From VRUE01 sp963770315 (GTDB lineage: Bacteria; Actinomycetota; Thermoleophilia; Solirubrobacterales; 70-9), in NCBI GenBank assembly GCA_963770315.1, contig CAVYPC010000002.1, positions 372,001 to 436,000 of the forward strand: a stretch of 64,000 nt of DNA, written 5' to 3'. Positions 50,620-58,391 of the stretch are shown here, in pieces (within the stretch, counting starts at the first letter, position 1; each line of letters begins with the position of its first letter). The translations under genes and the position numbers were made by a program. Under the pieces are notes generated by a model that saw only the letters and a list, made by a program, of their open reading frames with translations, did no database searches and was not told where the DNA came from.

Positions 50620-51765
50620 CTAGCAGCCGAGCTGGCGGGCGATCACCATCTGCTGCACCTCGTCGGTGCCCTCACCGATGGTGAGGATCTTGGCGTCGCG
50701 GTAGAAACGGCAGACCGGGTACTCCTCGATGTAGCCGTAGCCGCCGTGGATCTGCACGGCCTCCTCGCTCGCCCGCACCGCGAGGCGGCCGGTGATCAGC
50801 TTCGCCTGCGCGGCGGTGAGGGTGAACGACTGACCCGCATCCTTCTCCAGCGCGGCGCGCCAGGTGAGCAGCCGGGCGGCCTCGATCTGTGCCGAGAGGT
50901 CGGCGATCTTCGCCTGGATCGACTGGAACTTGGAGATCGCCTGGCCGAATGCCTGGCGCTCTTTGGCGTAGGCGATCGCCTCGTCGAGGGCGCCCTGGGC
51001 GAGTCCCACTCCCATCGCGGCCACGCCGATGCGGCCGCCGTCGAGGATGTGGAGGAAATTCTTGAAGCCGTCGCCCCGGCGGCCGAGCAGGTTGGCCTCG
51101 GGGACCCGGCAATCTTCAAAGCTGAGAGGTCTCGTGTCGGAGGCGTTCCAGCCCATCTTGCGGTAGGGCTCGCCGGCCTCGTAGCCGGGGGTGCCGGTGG
51201 GCACGATCAGGTTGGAAATCTCCTTGCGCCCGTCGGCGTCGCCGGTTACGGCGGTGATCGAGACGCAGCCGGAGATGTCGGTGCCGGAGTTGGTGATGAA
51301 CTGCTTGGCGCCGTCGATCGCCCACTCGCCGTCGGCGAGCTTCGCGGTCGTCCGCACGTTGCCGGCATCCGATCCCGCCTCCGGCTCGGTCAGCCCAAAC
51401 GAAGCGAGCTTCTTGCCGCTGCAGAGGACGGGCAGCCACTCGTCCTTCTGCTCGTCCGTCCCCCACAGATAGATCGGCATCGTCCCCAGCGACGTATGCG
51501 CCGCCATCGTGATGCAGACCGAGGAGTCGATCCGCGCCAGCTCTTCCACCGCCAGGACATAGGAGAGCGTGTCGGCCCCGCCGCCCCCGTACTCCTGCGG
51601 AAACGGTATCCCCATCAGCCCCAGCCCGCCAAGCTTCTCGACGATCTCGTAAGGGAACCGCTTCTCCCGATCCAGCTCCTCGGCAACCGGAGCAACCTCC
51701 TGCCGCGCAAAATCGCGCACAGTGCTCTGGATCAGCTTCTGCTCGTCGCTCAGCTCAAAGTTCAC
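50620..51765 (-). CDS. Acyl-CoA dehydrogenase
   Basis: This 381-residue FAD-dependent acyl-CoA dehydrogenase starts at GTG 51765; no clear ribosome site is present. Motifs are FGLTEPEAGSDA and WAIDGAKQFITNSG (flavin and substrate loop), GRIGVAAMGVGLAQGALDEA, and AKERQAFGQAISKFQ. The catalytic base is E365 in IGEGTDEVQ, the short/medium-chain position. It makes a 2,3-enoyl-CoA and passes electrons to EtfAB, encoded 10 kb away. A short- or branched-chain substrate is likely but cannot be fixed. It lies downstream of the aldehyde dehydrogenase gene across a large inverted repeat. Confidence 0.93.
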   Translation of the reverse strand: MNFELSDEQKLIQSTVRDFARQEVAPVAEELDREKRFPYEIVEKLGGLGLMGIPFPQEYGGGGADTLSYVLAVEELARIDSSVCITMAAHTSLGTMPIYLWGTDEQKDEWLPVLCSGKKLASFGLTEPEAGSDAGNVRTTAKLADGEWAIDGAKQFITNSGTDISGCVSITAVTGDADGRKEISNLIVPTGTPGYEAGEPYRKMGWNASDTRPLSFEDCRVPEANLLGRRGDGFKNFLHILDGGRIGVAAMGVGLAQGALDEAIAYAKERQAFGQAISKFQSIQAKIADLSAQIEAARLLTWRAALEKDAGQSFTLTAAQAKLITGRLAVRASEEAVQIHGGYGYIEEYPVCRFYRDAKILTIGEGTDEVQQMVIARQLGC

Positions 51766-51810
51766 GAGCGGGAGAGTATGCGCTTGGCTCGGGGAAAGCT
51801 TGCAGCTCGA

Positions 51811-51961
51811 CTTCAGCTGCTGAGAGGACGGGCGGGGGTGCCCGGTGGCGCAGCGGCGTCCGTTTTTCGCCCCGCAAGACTAAGCGAGAGGGGCGAGGCT
51901 CCCGGCGAAAAACCCAGCAAGCAACCGGGCACCCCCGCCCGTCCCCCACCTACAGCTGAAG
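51811..51961. repeat. Three-tier nested inverted repeat between two genes
   Basis: Outer arms are CTTCAGCTG (51811-51819) and CAGCTGAAG (51953-51961), the latter inside the last codons of the aldehyde dehydrogenase gene. Middle arms are 21 bases, perfect, at 51826-51846 and 51924-51944. Inner arms are TTTTTCGCC (51863-51871) and GGCGAAAAA (51904-51912). Transcribed from the minus strand, this would be a very stable 3' structure, probably a terminator or mRNA-stabilising element. Confidence 0.75.
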
Positions 51962-53386
51962 CGACTTCACCTGCAGCAGCTCCTCAATCGCAAACCGCCC
52001 ATTCTCCCGCCCGTGCCCCGACTGCTTGTAGCCGCCAAACGGCGCCAGCGGGTTGAACGCGCCGCCGTTGATCTCGATCTGGCCGGTGCGGATGCGCTTG
52101 GCGATCCCGATCGCGCGATCCTGGTCGCCCGACCAGACGCCGCCGGCGAGGCCGTAGACAGTGTCGTTGGCGATCCGTACCGCGTCGTCCTCGTCCTCGT
52201 AGGGCTGGATGACGAGCACCGGGCCGAAAATCTCCTCCTGGGCGATCGTCATCTCCGGCGTCACCTCCGAGAAGACGGTGGGGCGGACGAAGTAGCCGTG
52301 CTCGAGCCCCTCGGGGGGCGCCGCGCCTCCGGTCACCAGCTTCGCGCCTTCGGCCTCGCCCTTCTCGATGTAGTCGCGGACGCGCTCGCGCTGGACCTCG
52401 GAGACGAGCGGGCCGAGCCGGGTCGAGTCCTCGAACGGATCGCCAGGCGTGTAGGCCTCGGCGGCCGACTTCGCCAGCTCCTCGGCTTCGGCCAGCTTCT
52501 CGCGCGGCACCAGCATCCTGGTCAGGGCGCTGCAGGTCTGGCCCGAGTTGAGGTAGCACTTGGCGACCCCGTCCGGGATCGCCTGCGCCAGGTCGGCGTC
52601 GTCGAGGATCACGTTCGGGGACTTGCCGCCGAGCTCCATCGCCACCGGCTTGACCGTCGCCGAGGCGAGCTCCGATACGCGGCGCCCCGCCCGGGTCGAG
52701 CCGGTGAAGGAGACCATGTCGACGCCGGGATGGGCGGCGATCGCCTCGCCGACCACCGGCCCGGTGCCGGTGACGAGGTTGAAGACACCGGCGGGGAGGC
52801 CGGCGGCCTCGATCACCTCGGCGAGGATGAAGGCGTTGAGCGGCACGACCTCGCTCGGCTTGAGCACGACCGTGCAGCCGGCGGCCAGCGCCGGCGCGAC
52901 CTTGGCGGCGATCTGGTTCAGCGGGTAGTTCCAGGGCGTGATCGCGCCGAGCACGCCGGCTGCCTCGCGCAGCACGCGGGAGTTGCCGATCTCCTCTTCC
53001 CAGGCGACTTCCTCCATCAGCTTCGGCATCGCCGCGAACTGGCCGATAGGGAGGCCGGCCTGGATGATCTGGCTCAGCTTGATCGGCATCCCCAGCTCCT
53101 GGGCGATCGTCGCGGCGATCTCCTCGGAGCGCTCGCCAAGCCCCGCGGCGATCGCCGAGAGATAGCCGGCGCGCTCCTCGCGCGAGGTCTGCGACCAGGA
53201 GTCAAAGGCGCCGCGCGCCGCGCGTACGGCGAGGTCGGCATCCGCCGGCGTGCAGGCCGGGATCGTCGCCATTGTCTCCTCGGTCGTCGCGTTGACGACC
53301 TCGATCGTCTCGGTGCCCTGCGGCTCGACCCACTCGCCGCCGATGAAGACCTTGTCTCTCGCCTGAACCTCAGCCGCCGTAGCCAT
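51950..53386 (-). CDS. NAD(P)-dependent aldehyde dehydrogenase
   Basis: This 478-residue aldehyde dehydrogenase superfamily member starts at ATG 53386 with AGGAGGAG upstream. Motifs are TPWNYPLNQIAAKVAPALAAG (coenzyme site), FTGSTRAGRRV, the catalytic E251 in MELGGKSPN, the nucleophile C285 in NSGQTCSALTR, and EEIFGPVLVI. It oxidises an aldehyde to the acid; the substrate is not evident. Transcribed on the minus strand toward the acyl-CoA dehydrogenase, with an HxlR regulator gene upstream in the same direction. Confidence 0.92.
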   Translation of the reverse strand: MATAAEVQARDKVFIGGEWVEPQGTETIEVVNATTEETMATIPACTPADADLAVRAARGAFDSWSQTSREERAGYLSAIAAGLGERSEEIAATIAQELGMPIKLSQIIQAGLPIGQFAAMPKLMEEVAWEEEIGNSRVLREAAGVLGAITPWNYPLNQIAAKVAPALAAGCTVVLKPSEVVPLNAFILAEVIEAAGLPAGVFNLVTGTGPVVGEAIAAHPGVDMVSFTGSTRAGRRVSELASATVKPVAMELGGKSPNVILDDADLAQAIPDGVAKCYLNSGQTCSALTRMLVPREKLAEAEELAKSAAEAYTPGDPFEDSTRLGPLVSEVQRERVRDYIEKGEAEGAKLVTGGAAPPEGLEHGYFVRPTVFSEVTPEMTIAQEEIFGPVLVIQPYEDEDDAVRIANDTVYGLAGGVWSGDQDRAIGIAKRIRTGQIEINGGAFNPLAPFGGYKQSGHGRENGRFAIEELLQVKSLQL

Positions 53387-53415
53387 CTCGCTCCTCCTGG
53401 TAGTCGCTCTAGGTC

Positions 53416-53459
53416 GATTGAAGCATTTTCAGCGCCATGACCCGGAAAATGCTGCAATC
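53416..53459. repeat. Palindromic repeat family, copy C
   Basis: GATTGAAGCATTTTC (53416-53430) pairs with GAAAATGCTGCAATC (53445-53459), 14 of 15 positions, around a 14-base loop. The flank AGGTCGATTGAAGC (53411-53424) is identical to copy A. It overlaps the stop codon of the HxlR gene (minus) and precedes the aldehyde dehydrogenase start. Confidence 0.75.
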
Positions 53460-53940
53460 AGCCGGACGCCGCTGTGGCGAGCTCATTGCTTGCGACGCCG
53501 GGGCCGGGCACGGCGCGGGCATCGCGCGCATGCAGGATCTCGCCGCAGCTCGCGCAGATACCGCGGTCGTTGACCTCTCCGCCGCACTCCTTGTGGACGA
53601 TCAGCATCGGCGGGCCGTCGGGCTCCGGCGAGTGACGGTCTCCCCAGGCGAGCAGGGCGACCAGGGCCGGCCAGAGGTCGAGCCCCTTCTCGGTGAGGAA
53701 GTACTCGTAGCGCTCGGGGGCGGTCTGGTAGGGCCGCCGTTCGAGGATGTCCTCCTCGACCAACCGTTGCAGGCGGGCCGAGAGCACGTTGCGGGCGACG
53801 CCGAGCCCCCGCTGCAGCTCGCCGAAGCGGCGGTTGCCGTTCATCACGTCGCGCACGATCAGCAGGCTCCAGCGCTCGCCGACCACCTCCAGCGCCTTGG
53901 CGATCGAGCAGACCTGCCCCGGGTAGTCATTGCCCAGCAC
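53458..53940 (-). CDS. HxlR-family regulator with C-terminal zinc-ribbon-like tail
   Basis: The start is set at GTG 53940 (160 residues), because family members begin MLGNDYPGQVC; a TTG at 53976 lies inside the operator. The HxlR domain shows YPGQVCSIAKALEVVGERWSLLIV, the RRFGELQRGLGVARNVLSARL helix and ERYEYFLTEKG wing, followed by WGDRH. A tail CGGEVNDRGICASCGEILHARD holds three to four cysteines and a histidine, a likely small zinc ribbon. It is divergent from a thioesterase unit across a paired operator, so it probably controls that unit and itself. Confidence 0.88.
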   Translation of the reverse strand: MLGNDYPGQVCSIAKALEVVGERWSLLIVRDVMNGNRRFGELQRGLGVARNVLSARLQRLVEEDILERRPYQTAPERYEYFLTEKGLDLWPALVALLAWGDRHSPEPDGPPMLIVHKECGGEVNDRGICASCGEILHARDARAVPGPGVASNELATAASG

Positions 53941-53962
53941 GAGAGTGATCTTCGCACACAAG

Positions 53963-54020
53963 GTTGCATCAAGCAACCGAGTCGGCTAGGGTGGCGGCAC
54001 CATGAGTTGCTTGATGCAAC
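53963..54020. promoter_or_regulatory. Paired 15-base operator between HxlR and thioesterase units
   Basis: GTTGCATCAAGCAAC (53963-53977) and its exact inverse GTTGCTTGATGCAAC (54006-54020) are centred 43 bases apart, close to four helical turns. Each arm is itself a GTTGC-N5-GCAAC palindrome. It lies between divergent genes and is a strong candidate binding site for the HxlR protein. Confidence 0.8.
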
Positions 54021-54051
54021 TGAGGCGAACTAGCCGATTGGAGGCACTGGG

Positions 54052-54207
54052 ATGAGGCTGATTTCAAGGCACAGGCACCAGAGACAGGCAAAGGCTCCGC
54101 GGATCTCGATCAGCCAGGCTGAGATCGCCGCCGACCTCCACTACCCGGCCGGTCGCCGGCCGGGTGCGGGGGGATCGGTCGCCCGGGATCGTCGGGGGGT
54201 GCGATGA
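54052..54207 (+). CDS. Small basic protein or leader peptide (51 residues)
   Basis: ATG 54052 is preceded by GGAGG (54040-54044) at ideal spacing, and the frame runs to TGA at 54205-54207, overlapping the thioesterase start as ATGA. The product is Arg/His-rich (MRLISRHRHQRQAKAPRI start) with a SQAEIAADLHYP stretch and an Arg/Gly tail; no domain is recognised. The good ribosome site and the coupling overlap argue for real translation, either as a small protein or as a leader that controls the next gene. It is below the usual gene-size cut-off. Confidence 0.55.
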   Translation: MRLISRHRHQRQAKAPRISISQAEIAADLHYPAGRRPGAGGSVARDRRGVR

Positions 54208-54761
54208 GCGGCGACGCCAACGGCGCCACCGCGGTCGACGCTGCGCTGGCCTTCGCCGAGACGAGCCCGGAGACGAGCCGCAGCCGCACCCTGGTCTGGC
54301 AGGACCCGGTGCCGACCGCGGCCGCGGGGGCGACGATGACCGGCATCGAGTACATGGAGGCGATCGTCGCCGGAGATGTCCCGCCGCCGCCGATCGCGGT
54401 GACGATGCGGTTCGGGCCGGTCGAGGTTGGCGATGGCCGCGCCGTCTTCGCCGGCGATCCGGGCGAGGAGCACTACAACCCGATCGGCGTCGTCCACGGC
54501 GGCTATGCGGCCACCCTGCTCGACTCGGCCCTTGGCTGCGCCGTCCACACCACCCTGCCGGCCGGCGTCGGCTACACCTCGCTCGGCCTCGAGGCCAAGT
54601 ACGTGCGCCCGATCACCCGCGACACCGGCCGGGTCGTCTGCGAGGCGAACGTCCTCTACCGGGGCCGCCGCCAGGCGACCGCGGAGGCCAAGCTCACCGC
54701 GGCGGAGAGCGGCAAGCTGCTCGCCCACGGCGTCGCCACCTGCATGATCCTCGAAGCCTGA
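54204..54761 (+). CDS. PaaI/YigI-like hotdog thioesterase
   Basis: This 185-residue protein starts at ATG 54204 in the overlap with the small upstream frame. The hotdog fold of the 4HBT/PaaI group is seen at about residues 60-180: EEHYNPIGVVHGGYAATLLDSALGCA (catalytic HGG loop and helix), LGLEAKYVRPI, and ANVLYRGRRQATAEAKL. The enzyme hydrolyses acyl-CoA or aryl-CoA thioesters. Placement under a likely HxlR operator and close to an aldehyde dehydrogenase suggests removal of unwanted acyl-CoA, which is inference. Confidence 0.88.
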   Translation: MSGDANGATAVDAALAFAETSPETSRSRTLVWQDPVPTAAAGATMTGIEYMEAIVAGDVPPPPIAVTMRFGPVEVGDGRAVFAGDPGEEHYNPIGVVHGGYAATLLDSALGCAVHTTLPAGVGYTSLGLEAKYVRPITRDTGRVVCEANVLYRGRRQATAEAKLTAAESGKLLAHGVATCMILEA

Positions 54762-54774
54762 GCGGGGGTCGGCG

Positions 54775-56253
54775 TTAGTCGGAGAGCTCGCGCGCGAGCT
54801 CGACCAGGAGGCGGACGCCGAAGCCGCTGGCGTCGTTGCCGGTATAGGGGCGGCCGACGTCCCAGGCGGTGCCGGCGATGTCGATGTGCGCCCACGGGGT
54901 CTCGCCGACGAACTCCTTGAGGAAGGAGCCGGCGTAGATCGTCCCCGCCTTGCGCTTCGCCGCGGCGTTGGTGAGGTCGGCGACGGTGCCTTTGGTCAGC
55001 TCCTTGTACTCGGGGTGGAGGGGGAGGCGCCAGACCAGCTCGCCAGTGGCCGTGCCGGCGAGCAGGACTTCGTCCGCAAGCTCGTCGTCGTTGGAGATCA
55101 GCGCGGCGTAGGTCGAGCCGAGAGCGATCAGGACGGCGCCGGTCAGGGTCGCCAGGTCGACGATCCGTTCCGCCCCCAGCTCGACCACATAGGCGAGCGC
55201 GTCGGCGAGGATCAGCCGGCCCTCGGCGTCGGTGTTGTTGACCTCGACCGTCACCCCGTTGTACTGGGTGATGACGTCGCCGGGCTTGATCGCGGTCCCC
55301 GACGGCATGTTCTCGGTCGAGGGGACGACCGCGATCAGGTTCACGGCCAGGCCCAGCTCGGCGATCGCGCCGACAGCCTCAAGCACCGCGGCGGCGCCCG
55401 ACATGTCCATCTTCATCTCGTGCATCGAGGCGGAGGGCTTGAGCGAGATGCCGCCGGTATCGAAGGTGACCCCCTTGCCGACCAGGCCGAGGGTGGGGCC
55501 CGAGCCGCCACCGTCGTAGCGCAGCACGATCAGCTTCGGCTCCTCCGCGGTTCCCTGGCTGACGGCGACCAATCCGCCCATCCCCTTGGCGGCAATCTTG
55601 TCGCGACCGAGCACGTCGGTGCTGACTCCCTTGTGATGGGAGGCGATCTCGCGCGCCCGGCGGCCGAGGAAGGACGGCGTGGCGACGTTGGAGGGCAGGC
55701 TCTGCAGGTCGCGGGCGCGGTTCTGCGCCTCGGCGCAGATCCGGGCGTCCTCGGCCGCGCTGGCGGCGCAGCCGGCGGAGGAGAGCATCGTCAGCGACTC
55801 GATGCGAGGGGGAGGAGGGTCACTCGGATCACTGCTCTTGAAGCGGTCGAAGCTGTAGTCGGCGAGGATCGTTCCGGTGACGATCGCGGCCGCGATCGCT
55901 TCGACGATCAGCTCCTCTGCGTAGTCGCCCGGAAGTACCCAGGCAAGCGATTTGGCTCCGAGCCGGACGGCCTCTTTGGCCACGACCGCGGCGGCAAGGC
56001 GGAGCTGCTCCATGGTGTGTTTCCCACGCTCGCCGAGCCCGACCACGAGAACGCGCGCGGGTCGGTCGGGATGCAGCAGCGCCAGCTTTTCGAAGCTCCC
56101 ACCCGCCTCGCTTGCCCCCGGTGCGGCAGCGAACTCCGCTGGCAGCTCCTCGCCCTCGTAGAGGCCCACGACGAGCAGGTCAGCGGCTGCCTCCAGCGGG
56201 CTGTCCTGGCTGACGGCGACGTTCACGGCGCCCGAGTCTATGCGCTGGCTCAC
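54775..56253 (-). CDS. pepA: Leucyl aminopeptidase (M17 family)
   Basis: This 492-residue cytosolic hexameric metallo-aminopeptidase starts at GTG 56253. Two-metal site motifs are GLVGKGVTFDTGGISLKP, MKMDMSGAAAVLEA and NTDAEGRLILADAL (family signature), followed by DLATLTGAVLIALG. The N-terminal domain (1-165) is the less conserved macro-like domain. It removes N-terminal residues from peptides. It converges with the thioesterase gene and diverges from the thiolase gene. Confidence 0.95.
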   Translation of the reverse strand: MSQRIDSGAVNVAVSQDSPLEAAADLLVVGLYEGEELPAEFAAAPGASEAGGSFEKLALLHPDRPARVLVVGLGERGKHTMEQLRLAAAVVAKEAVRLGAKSLAWVLPGDYAEELIVEAIAAAIVTGTILADYSFDRFKSSDPSDPPPPRIESLTMLSSAGCAASAAEDARICAEAQNRARDLQSLPSNVATPSFLGRRAREIASHHKGVSTDVLGRDKIAAKGMGGLVAVSQGTAEEPKLIVLRYDGGGSGPTLGLVGKGVTFDTGGISLKPSASMHEMKMDMSGAAAVLEAVGAIAELGLAVNLIAVVPSTENMPSGTAIKPGDVITQYNGVTVEVNNTDAEGRLILADALAYVVELGAERIVDLATLTGAVLIALGSTYAALISNDDELADEVLLAGTATGELVWRLPLHPEYKELTKGTVADLTNAAAKRKAGTIYAGSFLKEFVGETPWAHIDIAGTAWDVGRPYTGNDASGFGVRLLVELARELSD

Positions 56254-56278
56254 GCAGCGTCGTGCGCGGTCGCGCTAT

Positions 56279-56318
56279 GGTCTCGGCAGGGCCTTGCGGC
56301 CCTGTCCGAGCCGAGACC
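56279..56318 (+). promoter_or_regulatory. Hairpin in thiolase leader / divergent region
   Basis: GGTCTCGG (56279-56286) pairs with CCGAGACC (56311-56318), and CAGGGCC (56287-56293) with GGCCCTG (56298-56304) around TTGC. It lies 33 bases before the thiolase ATG in the gap to the divergent peptidase gene. It may act as mRNA leader structure or protein site. Confidence 0.5.
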
Positions 56319-56351
56319 CGGCACACAAACTAGGCAAAGAAAGGCCGCCAG

Positions 56352-57536
56352 ATGCCCAGCACCGTAATCCTTGGAACCGCACGCACGCCCTTCGGCAAGA
56401 TGGGCGGGACCCTCTCTTCGCTTGATGCCACCGACCTTGGCGGCCACGCGATCTCCGCCGCTCTGGAGCGCTCCGGCGTCGCTCCCGAGCAGGTCGACCA
56501 GGTCGTCTTCGGCCAGGTCTTGCAGGCCGGCCAGGGGCAGATCCCCTCGCGCCAGGCCCAGATCAAGGGCGGGATCCCGAAGGAGGTGCCCTCGGAGACG
56601 ATCAACAAGGTCTGCGCCTCGGGCATGCGCTCGCTCGGCATCGCCGACATGGCGATCCGCGCCGGCGACGCCGACGTCGCCGTCACCGGGGGCATGGAGT
56701 CGATGAGCGGCGCGCCGCACCTGCTGCCGGGCGCCCGCTTCGGCTACCGGATGGGCCACGTCGAGACGATCGACGCGATGGTCCACGACGGCCTCACCAA
56801 CCCCTTCACCGAAAAGCAGATGATCAACGAGGCGAGCGAGGTGTCCAACGAGCTGGAGATCACCCGCGCCGACATGGACCGCTTCGCCGAGCGCTCGCAC
56901 CGGCTCGCCGCCGAGGCGACCGACGCCGGCCGCCTCGCCGATGAGATCGTCGGCGTCACGGTCCGCTCTCGCAAGGGCGAGAACACGATCGAGGTCGACG
57001 AGGCGATCCGCCCGGAGACCACGGTCGAGACGCTGGCTGGGCTGCGGCCGATCGGCGGCGAGGACGCCACCCACACCGCCGGCAACGCGCCCGGGGTCAA
57101 CGACGGCGCCGGCGCGATCGTCGCCGCCTCCGCGGAGTGGGCCGAGAAGGAAGGCCGCCCGGTGCTGGCCCGAGTCCTCTCCTACGGCACCGTCGCCGAC
57201 GACTTCCCCTACCTGGCGAAAACCCCCGCCAACGCCGCCAAGCAGGCGCTGGAGAAGATTGGCAAGAGCCCCGAGGAAGTCGACCTCTGGGAGATCAACG
57301 AGGCCTTCGCCTCGGTCGCCCTCAACTCGGTGCGGATGCTCGGTATCGACGAGGAGAACGTCAACGTCAACGGCGGCGCGATCGCGCTCGGCCACCCGAT
57401 CGGCGCCTCGGGCGCCCGCATCGTCGGCTCCTTGGTTTACGAGCTCGGCCGCCGGGGCGGCGGCCTCGGCGTCGCCGCGATCTGCAGCGGCGGCGGCCAG
57501 GGCGACGCGATCGTGATCGAGGTCAACGGGTCTTAG
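56352..57536 (+). CDS. Acetyl-CoA C-acetyltransferase (thiolase)
   Basis: This 394-residue thiolase II family enzyme starts at ATG 56352. The nucleophilic Cys is C88 (NKVCASGMRS); the catalytic His is in GHPIGASGAR, and the second Cys in CSGGGQGDA. The NEAFA motif is present. It catalyses condensation of two acetyl-CoA or, in reverse, thiolysis of acetoacetyl-CoA and related 3-ketoacyl-CoA. The biosynthetic-type sequence and the neighbouring mutase suggest short-chain acyl-CoA work. The next gene starts one base after its stop. Confidence 0.93.
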   Translation: MPSTVILGTARTPFGKMGGTLSSLDATDLGGHAISAALERSGVAPEQVDQVVFGQVLQAGQGQIPSRQAQIKGGIPKEVPSETINKVCASGMRSLGIADMAIRAGDADVAVTGGMESMSGAPHLLPGARFGYRMGHVETIDAMVHDGLTNPFTEKQMINEASEVSNELEITRADMDRFAERSHRLAAEATDAGRLADEIVGVTVRSRKGENTIEVDEAIRPETTVETLAGLRPIGGEDATHTAGNAPGVNDGAGAIVAASAEWAEKEGRPVLARVLSYGTVADDFPYLAKTPANAAKQALEKIGKSPEEVDLWEINEAFASVALNSVRMLGIDEENVNVNGGAIALGHPIGASGARIVGSLVYELGRRGGGLGVAAICSGGGQGDAIVIEVNGS

Positions 57537-57537
57537 C

Positions 57538-58323
57538 TTGAGCCGCGCCGCGGCCTTCTTCGACCTGGACAAGACCCTGATGGCGGGGTCTTCGGGGATG
57601 CAGTTCGCCCGTGTCGCGGCCCGGCACGGGATCGTCGGCCGCCGCCAGCTTGCCAGCTGGGCGGTCGAGCACCTGCGCTACCGCCTGCGCGGCACCACCG
57701 ACGAGCGTACGACCGATGTGTTGCGCGTGGCACGCGATCTGATCGCCGGCGTGCCGTCGCGCAGCCTGGAGCGGATGAACCCCGAGGTGATGGCGGCGAT
57801 CCTGCCGCGGGTCTACCCGCAGATGCTCGACGAGGTCTATGCCCACCAGGACGCCGGCCGCGCCACCTTCATCGTCAGCGCCGCCGGCAATGGCGTGGTC
57901 GAACCCCTGGCCGCGGTCCTGGGGATGGACGGCGGGATCGGCACCCGTTACGAGATCGACCGCGACGGCGCTTTCACCGGCCGCTTCGACGGGCCCTTCG
58001 TCTACGGCGACGGGAAGGTCGTCGCGATGCAGGCCTTCGCGGCCGAGCACGGGATCGACCTGGCCGAGTCATTCGCCTACTCTGACTCGCTCTCGGACCT
58101 GCCGATGCTGCGCGCCGTCGGCAACCCCGTCGCCGTAAATCCCGACCCGCCGCTTGCCGAGATCGCCCGCGAGGAAGGCTGGCAGACGATGCGCTTCGAG
58201 CAGCTCGGCCGCCGCCTCGTCGCGCTCGCCGTCACGCTGCTGGCGACGGTCGCCGGCTTCGGCGCCTCCCGCATCGCCGCTCGCCGCAAAGCCCCGACCC
58301 GTCGCTTCCCTGCCCGCCGCTAG
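57538..58323 (+). CDS. HAD-IB (SerB-like) phosphatase with C-terminal membrane segment
   Basis: This 261-residue protein starts at TTG 57538, one base after the thiolase stop. The HAD motif I is FFDLDKTL (D9 nucleophile, D11), with FIVSAAGNGVVEPLA (motif II, Ser), GDGKV (Lys region) and YSDSLSDLPML (motif III acidic pair). The helical cap is of the SerB type. Residues about 225-245 are a hydrophobic helix (LVALAVTLLATVAGFGA) followed by a basic tail, so it may be tail-anchored. Similar HAD-IB proteins act on lysophosphatidic acid or phosphoserine; the substrate here is open. Confidence 0.85.
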   Translation: MSRAAAFFDLDKTLMAGSSGMQFARVAARHGIVGRRQLASWAVEHLRYRLRGTTDERTTDVLRVARDLIAGVPSRSLERMNPEVMAAILPRVYPQMLDEVYAHQDAGRATFIVSAAGNGVVEPLAAVLGMDGGIGTRYEIDRDGAFTGRFDGPFVYGDGKVVAMQAFAAEHGIDLAESFAYSDSLSDLPMLRAVGNPVAVNPDPPLAEIAREEGWQTMRFEQLGRRLVALAVTLLATVAGFGASRIAARRKAPTRRFPARR

Positions 58324-58391
58324 TCACTCTGTGGCGACTTAGCCCCCTGTATAGGTCGGTAACTCGCCAGAGCTCCGCCTAGACTGTCCGC

